Source of the DNA: RGIG1681 sp045648025
Lineage (GTDB): Bacteria > Bacillota > Clostridia > Christensenellales > UBA1242
Direction: 5' to 3'
DNA length: 16,516 nt
NCBI GenBank assembly: GCA_045648025.1
Contig: JAZRNH010000034.1
Location: 1 to 16,516 of the forward strand
How positions within the stretch are numbered: position 1 is the first letter of the stretch; every line of letters starts with the position of its first letter. Of the stretch, positions 12,652-16,516 are shown in pieces. The notes under the pieces are model-generated. The model was not told where the DNA came from. It saw only the letters and a list, made by a program, of their open reading frames with translations, and searched no databases. The position numbers and the translations under genes are program-made.

Positions 12652-14727
12652 ATGCCTAGAGATTATGCTATGAATAAGATTCGTAACATTGGTATTATGG
12701 CTCACATTGATGCCGGTAAAACCACAACATCTGAAAGAATCTTATTCTATACAGGAAAAACTCATAAAATCGGTGAAGTTCATGATGGCGGTGCTACCAT
12801 GGACTGGATGGCACAAGAACAAGAAAGAGGTATCACAATCACTTCTGCTGCTACAACTTGTATCTGGAAAGATCATAAAATCAACTTGATCGACACACCA
12901 GGACACGTTGACTTTACAATGGAAGTTGAAAGATCTCTCCGTGTACTTGACGGTGCCGTTGAAGTATTCACTGCAAAAGAAGGTGTTCAAGCTCAATCAA
13001 TCAAAGTTTGGAATCAAGCAAATAAGTATGGTGTTCCAAGAATCGCTTATGTAAATAAGATGGATACTCTTGGTGCTGACTTCTTCTTCGCTGTTGACCA
13101 AATGAGAGAAATGCTTGGTGCCAATGCAATTCCTATCGAACTTCCAATCGGTAAGGAAGATACATTTGAAGGTGTTATTGACCTTGTTCAAATGCATGCT
13201 ATTTATTATAGAGATGATGAAGGTAAGATTTTCGACATCGTTGAAATCCCTGCTGATATGAAGGCACAAGCTGAAGAATATCACCAAAAGCTTGTTGAAG
13301 CAGTTGCTGAATCTGATGATGCACTTCTTGAAAAATTCTTCGGTGGTGAAGAACTCACTGTTGAGGAAATCAGAACTGGTATCAGAAAACAAACAATTGC
13401 TCTTAACATGCTCCCTGTTCTTTGTGGTTCATCTTACAAGAACAAAGGTATTCAAGAGCTCTTAGATGCTGTTATCTATTACCTTCCATGCCCAACAGAT
13501 ATCCCACCAATGCCTGGTAAGGATATGAAGGGTAACCCAATTGAATGTAAAGCTGAAGACAAAGCACCACTTGCTGGTCTTGCTTTCAAAATTGCTACTG
13601 ACCAATTCGGTAGACTTACATTCTATAGAGTATATTCAGGTTGCATCAAATCTGGTTCTTATGTTTTAAACACCACAACTGGTGAAAAAGAAAGAATCAG
13701 CCGTCTTCTTAGAATGCACTCTAACTCAAGACAAGAAATCCAAGAAGCTTATGCTGGTGACATCGTTGCTATCATCGGTTTGAAAGATACTTCAACTGGT
13801 GACACACTTTGTGATGAATCAACTCCAGTTATGCTTGAAAATATGGATTATCCAGACCCAGTTATTTCTATGGCTATTGAACCAAAGACAAAGGGTGACC
13901 AAGAAAAAATGACTAATGCTCTTTTAAAACTTGCTGGTGAAGACCCAAGCTTTAGATTCAGCACAAATCGTGAAACAGGTCAAACCGTTATCGCAGGTAT
14001 GGGTGAACTTCACTTAAATATCATGGTTGATAGACTTAAGAGAGAATATGGTGTTGAAGCAAATGTAGGTGCTCCACAAGTTGCTTACAAAGAAACTCTT
14101 AGAGGTTCTATCGAAGCAACAGGTAAATATATCAGACAATCTGGTGGTAAAGGTCAATACGGACACTGTGTTGTTAAGTTTGAAGGTCTTGAACCAGGTG
14201 AAGGATATAAATTCGTTGATGCAACTGTTGGTGGTTCTATTCCAAAAGAATATATCCCAGCTGTTGACAAGGGTATCAAAGAAGCTGCTGCTGCAGGTGT
14301 TCTTGCAGGTTACCCAACAGTTGACTTTAAAGCAACTGTTATCGACGGAAGCTACCACGAAGTTGACTCTTCTGAAGCTGCTTTCATGATTGCTGGTTCT
14401 ATGGCATTCAAAGAAGCATTTAAGAAAGGTAATTCAGTAATTCTTGAACCTATCATGAAGGTAGAAGTTCAAGTTCCAGATAAATATCTTGGTGATGTTC
14501 TTGGTGACTTATCAAGAAGAAGAGGTAATGTTATTGGAACAACTCTTAAAAACGGTAACCAAACTGTTGATGCAGAAGTTCCACTTTCAGAAATGTCTGG
14601 ATATGTTACTGATTTGAGATCAATCACACAAGGTCGTGGTGACTCATCTATGGAACCATGCAAATATGCAGAAGTTCCAAGAAACATCGCTGAAAAAATT
14701 ATCGGCGAAAGAGCTAAAAAAGACTAA
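12652..14727 (+). CDS. fusA: Elongation factor G
   Basis: 691 residues. This GTPase moves tRNA and mRNA through the ribosome after peptide transfer and helps recycle ribosomes. ATG 12652 is chosen because MPRDYAMNKIRNIGIMAHID aligns with the usual EF-G start; AGGAG lies 11 bases upstream, slightly far. An in-frame TTG at 12622 is inside the leader hairpin region. Domain I has G1 AHIDAGKTT, the switch region ERGITITSAATT, G3 DTPGHVDFT and G4 NKMD. Domain II is LAGLAFKIATDQFGRLTFYRVYSG. Domain IV carries the tip GGKGQYGHC. The C-terminal domain has EPIMKVEVQVPDKYLGDVLGDLSRRRG. It follows rpsG as in the classic str operon but also has its own promoter. The next gene is tuf, with no terminator between. 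Confidence 0.98.
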   Translation: MPRDYAMNKIRNIGIMAHIDAGKTTTSERILFYTGKTHKIGEVHDGGATMDWMAQEQERGITITSAATTCIWKDHKINLIDTPGHVDFTMEVERSLRVLDGAVEVFTAKEGVQAQSIKVWNQANKYGVPRIAYVNKMDTLGADFFFAVDQMREMLGANAIPIELPIGKEDTFEGVIDLVQMHAIYYRDDEGKIFDIVEIPADMKAQAEEYHQKLVEAVAESDDALLEKFFGGEELTVEEIRTGIRKQTIALNMLPVLCGSSYKNKGIQELLDAVIYYLPCPTDIPPMPGKDMKGNPIECKAEDKAPLAGLAFKIATDQFGRLTFYRVYSGCIKSGSYVLNTTTGEKERISRLLRMHSNSRQEIQEAYAGDIVAIIGLKDTSTGDTLCDESTPVMLENMDYPDPVISMAIEPKTKGDQEKMTNALLKLAGEDPSFRFSTNRETGQTVIAGMGELHLNIMVDRLKREYGVEANVGAPQVAYKETLRGSIEATGKYIRQSGGKGQYGHCVVKFEGLEPGEGYKFVDATVGGSIPKEYIPAVDKGIKEAAAAGVLAGYPTVDFKATVIDGSYHEVDSSEAAFMIAGSMAFKEAFKKGNSVILEPIMKVEVQVPDKYLGDVLGDLSRRRGNVIGTTLKNGNQTVDAEVPLSEMSGYVTDLRSITQGRGDSSMEPCKYAEVPRNIAEKIIGERAKKD

Positions 14728-14744
14728 TCTTAGTCAGGCTTAGC
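14713..14744 (+). other. Nested inverted repeat across the fusA stop codon
   Basis: GCTAA (14713-14717) can pair with TTAGC (14740-14744), enclosing GACTA (14722-14726) paired with TAGTC (14731-14735). The fusA TAA lies inside. No T tract follows, so it is not a terminator; an mRNA-processing or stability role is possible. Confidence 0.4.
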
Positions 14745-14798
14745 AAAACAAAATCAAAAAAAATAAAAAAAAATAATAAATAAAAAGGAGATTATCAA

Positions 14799-16007
14799 AT
14801 GGCAAAAGCTAAATTTGAATCAAAAAAACCTCACGTTAACATTGGTACAGTAGGCCACGTTGACCACGGTAAAACAACACTTACAGCTGCAATCACAATG
14901 AACCAAACACACAAATTTGGTGGCGATGCTAAAGATTACAGCCAAATCGACTCTGCTCCAGAAGAAAGAGCAAGAGGTATCACAATCAACACTGCACACG
15001 TTGAATATGAAACAGAAAACAGACACTATGCACACGTTGACTGCCCAGGACACGCTGACTATGTTAAAAACATGATCACTGGTGCTGCTCAAATGGACGG
15101 TGCTATCCTTGTTTGTGCTGCTACAGACGGTGTTATGCCTCAAACTCGTGAACACATCCTCCTTGCTCGTCAAGTTGGTGTTCCAAAAATCGTTGTTTTC
15201 ATGAACAAAATCGACCAACTTGGTGGCGACATGGAACTTGCTGACCTTGTTGAAATGGAAATCAGAGAACTTCTTTCAAAATACGAATATGATGGAGACA
15301 ACACTCCAATCATCCGTGGTTCAGCTTTCCTTGCTCTTGAAGCTGCTAAAGCTGGTAACTATGATTCTGATGATACAAAATGTATCCAAGAACTCATGGA
15401 TGCTGTTGACAGCTGGATCCCAACTCCAGACAGAGCTACAGATCAACCATTCCTTATGCCTGTTGAAGATGTATTCACAATCACAGGTCGTGGTACAGTA
15501 GTTACTGGTAGAGTTGAAAGAGGTGTTTTAAAGACTGGTGAAACAATTGAAATCGTTGGTCTTGAAGATAAGCCAAAATCATCAGTTGTTACTGGTATCG
15601 AAATGTTTAGAAAAACTCTTGATGAAGCTATCGCTGGTTACAACGTTGGTGTTCTTCTTAGAGGTATCGACAGAACAGACGTTCAAAGAGGTCAAATCCT
15701 TGCTAAACCTGGCACAATTCAACCACACACTGAATTTGAAGCTCAAGTTTATGTATTAACAAAAGAAGAAGGTGGTCGTCACACTGCATTCTTCAACAAC
15801 TATCGTCCACAATTCTACTTCAGAACTACAGACGTTACAGGTTCTATTTCTCTTCCAGAAGGAACAGAAATGGTTATGCCTGGTGACCACACAAAGATGA
15901 CAGTTCAACTTATCGCTCCAGTAGCTATCGAAGAAGGTCTTCGTTTCGCTATTCGTGAAGGTGGTAGAACAGTTGGTTCTGGTGTTGTTTCTAAAATCAT
16001 TAAATAG
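14799..16007 (+). CDS. tuf: Elongation factor Tu
   Basis: 402 residues, slightly longer than the usual 393-400. This GTPase carries aminoacyl-tRNA to the ribosomal A site. G1 is GHVDHGKTT (19-27); the effector region reads APEERARGITINTAHVEYET; G3 is DCPGHADYVKNMITGAAQMD with the catalytic histidine; G4 is NKID. Domain II has VFTITGRGTVVTGRVERG, and domain III has KPGTIQPHTEFEAQVYVLTKEEGGRHTAFF and the PQFYFRTTDVTG strand. AAAGGAG precedes the ATG. Codons ending in C are more frequent than in neighbours, as expected for a very highly expressed gene. It is the only gene here ending in TAG. It is the last gene of the operon; the S10 operon, often next, does not follow. Confidence 0.99.
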   Translation: MAKAKFESKKPHVNIGTVGHVDHGKTTLTAAITMNQTHKFGGDAKDYSQIDSAPEERARGITINTAHVEYETENRHYAHVDCPGHADYVKNMITGAAQMDGAILVCAATDGVMPQTREHILLARQVGVPKIVVFMNKIDQLGGDMELADLVEMEIRELLSKYEYDGDNTPIIRGSAFLALEAAKAGNYDSDDTKCIQELMDAVDSWIPTPDRATDQPFLMPVEDVFTITGRGTVVTGRVERGVLKTGETIEIVGLEDKPKSSVVTGIEMFRKTLDEAIAGYNVGVLLRGIDRTDVQRGQILAKPGTIQPHTEFEAQVYVLTKEEGGRHTAFFNNYRPQFYFRTTDVTGSISLPEGTEMVMPGDHTKMTVQLIAPVAIEEGLRFAIREGGRTVGSGVVSKIIK

Positions 16008-16047
16008 TTTTAGAACTTAAAATCACGCAACCTAATGCGAAAATTTC

Positions 16048-16099
16048 AAAAACTCCAAACAGTCATTATCGCAAGATAAATCCTGTCTGGAGTTTTTTT
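16048..16099 (+). terminator. Tandem structured terminator, copy 1 (after tuf)
   Basis: AACTCCA (16051-16057) pairs with TGGAGTT (16088-16094). After an A/C mismatch ACAG pairs with CTGT (16083-16086). Flanking A and T runs extend the stem, and T fill 16093-16099. The 20-base loop is far larger than in the other terminators of the window and contains most of the motif CGCAAGATAAATCCTG (16070-16085), which recurs in the next hairpin. It ends the tuf transcript and may also be a protein- or ligand-binding RNA. Confidence 0.88.
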
Positions 16100-16105
16100 A
16101 TTTTC

Positions 16106-16135
16106 TTTTATCTTACGCAATTTTAAATCCTAAAA
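16106..16135 (+). repeat. Degenerate third copy of the loop motif
   Basis: Between the two hairpins, CGCAA-TTTT-AAATCCT (16116-16131) resembles CGCAA-GAT-AAATCCT of the two loops, and TCTTA in front resembles their TCATTA/TCAATA. It is flanked only by a weak 5-bp stem (TTTTA 16106-16110, TAAAA 16131-16135), so it may be a decayed copy or chance. Confidence 0.4.
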
Positions 16136-16147
16136 CAGTTACTTGTT

Positions 16148-16197
16148 AAATCCCAAAGTCAATACCCGCAAGATAAATCCTGCTTGGGATTTTTTTG
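16148..16197 (+). terminator. Tandem structured terminator, copy 2
   Basis: AAATCCCAA (16148-16156) and, after one bulged A, G16158 pair with CTTGGGATTT (16183-16192), followed by T to 16196. The 24-base loop contains CGCAAGATAAATCCTG (16167-16182), identical to copy 1 and 97 bases from it. Compared with copy 1 the stem differs at two positions, and both partners changed, so pairing is kept. Confidence 0.88.
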
Positions 16198-16249
16198 TGC
16201 TAAAATTACTTAGATTAAAAACATCTATTTTTATCAAAAAAAGGCACTA

Positions 16250-16278
16250 TTGACAAAATTTGGTTATTATGTTATAAT
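16250..16278 (+). promoter_or_regulatory. Perfect consensus promoter of the last gene
   Basis: TTGACA at 16250-16255, a 17-base spacer and TATAAT at 16273-16278, with TGT in front (extended -10). It is the closest to consensus in the window and is expected to be strong. Confidence 0.88.
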
Positions 16279-16305
16279 TATAATAGTTAAAAGGGAGAGA
16301 AAATT

Positions 16306-16516
16306 ATGTATAAAAATTTTAGAGAAAGCTATGGTAGTTCAAGTTATAATGTAGATGGAAAAATTTTGGAAATTTTCCGTGAAAAAGTTGATTATGAAAT
16401 TGAAAGAGGAAGACTCGACATTAAAAAAAGAAAAGCTATTTGCACCGCAATGATTGATGAAGAAAAAGTCTTTTCATATTTTGCTGACAACAAAGAAATT
16501 TCTGATATAGAACTTG
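16306..16516 (+). CDS. Uncharacterised protein, N-terminal 70 residues (3' end cut by window)
   Basis: Not recognised. AAGGGAGA (16291-16298) lies seven bases before ATG 16306, and the frame stays open to the end of the window. The visible part starts MYKNFRESYGSSSYNVDGK and continues as a charged, probably helical stretch (EIFREKVDYEIERGRLDIKKRKAICTAM). There is no signal peptide or membrane segment. A perfect consensus promoter stands in front, so the gene is its own unit and not part of the tuf operon. Too little is visible to suggest a function. Confidence 0.78.
   Translation, partial: MYKNFRESYGSSSYNVDGKILEIFREKVDYEIERGRLDIKKRKAICTAMIDEEKVFSYFADNKEISDIEL

Noticed and set aside
14820..15218. 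132-residue open frame on the minus strand inside tuf
   Set aside because: Cys/Val/Ser-rich antisense shadow of a certain gene, with no start signal.
16051..16192. Tandem hairpins as a guanidine-II (mini-ykkC), T-box or CRISPR-like element
   Set aside because: Loops are not ACGR tetraloops, no T-box sequence or UGG bulge is present, and two copies with differing stems and no regular spacers are not a CRISPR array.

Overview
The window is low-GC bacterial DNA, and everything on it reads left to right on the + strand. Strong Shine-Dalgarno sites (AAGGAG, AGGAGG, GAGGTGAT), near-consensus TTGACA/TATAAT promoters, hairpin-plus-T terminators, heavy use of AGA for arginine and the standard code (tryptophan is TGG; no in-frame TGA is needed) point to a Bacillota/Clostridia-like or Mollicutes-related lineage. 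It is probably an uncultured one, because more than half of the non-ribosomal genes are not recognisable. Fifteen of the 16 visible stop codons are TAA, one is TAG and none is TGA.

Layout. 1-909 is the C-terminal part of a cation-pumping P-type ATPase. 1031-1525 is a small unknown gene with its own consensus promoter. 1637-4468 is a two-gene operon: replicative helicase DnaB with an unusual acidic tail, and a 400-residue protein with a C-terminal membrane segment. 4657-6261 encodes a membrane-anchored beta-helix (DUF4097-like) surface protein behind a promoter that carries a palindrome. 6528-8014 holds a HicB-like protein overlapping an unknown gene, plus a third unknown gene. 8139-8753 is a SAM-dependent methyltransferase. 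8965-9675 is a helical protein with a basic tail. 9830-11358 is a two-gene cassette: a small histidine-containing toxin-like domain and a DUF4417 protein with a Cys4 zinc-ribbon-like part.

The highly expressed translation operon then follows: rpsL (S12), rpsG (S7), fusA (EF-G) and tuf (EF-Tu), 11586-16007. Its leader has a promoter followed at once by a terminator-like hairpin. After rpsG, fusA has a promoter of its own with a short hairpin at the predicted mRNA 5' end. The operon ends in two tandem terminator hairpins whose large loops share an identical 16-base motif while the stems differ by compensatory changes. This is the strongest candidate in the window for an undescribed structured RNA element. 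A last, partial unknown gene starts at 16306 behind a perfect consensus promoter.

No tRNA, rRNA, CRISPR array, insertion sequence or replication origin was recognised. No gene-free stretch exceeds 300 bases; the longest, 16008-16305, is filled by the tandem hairpins and a promoter. All family assignments are from reading the translated sequence; no database search was run.
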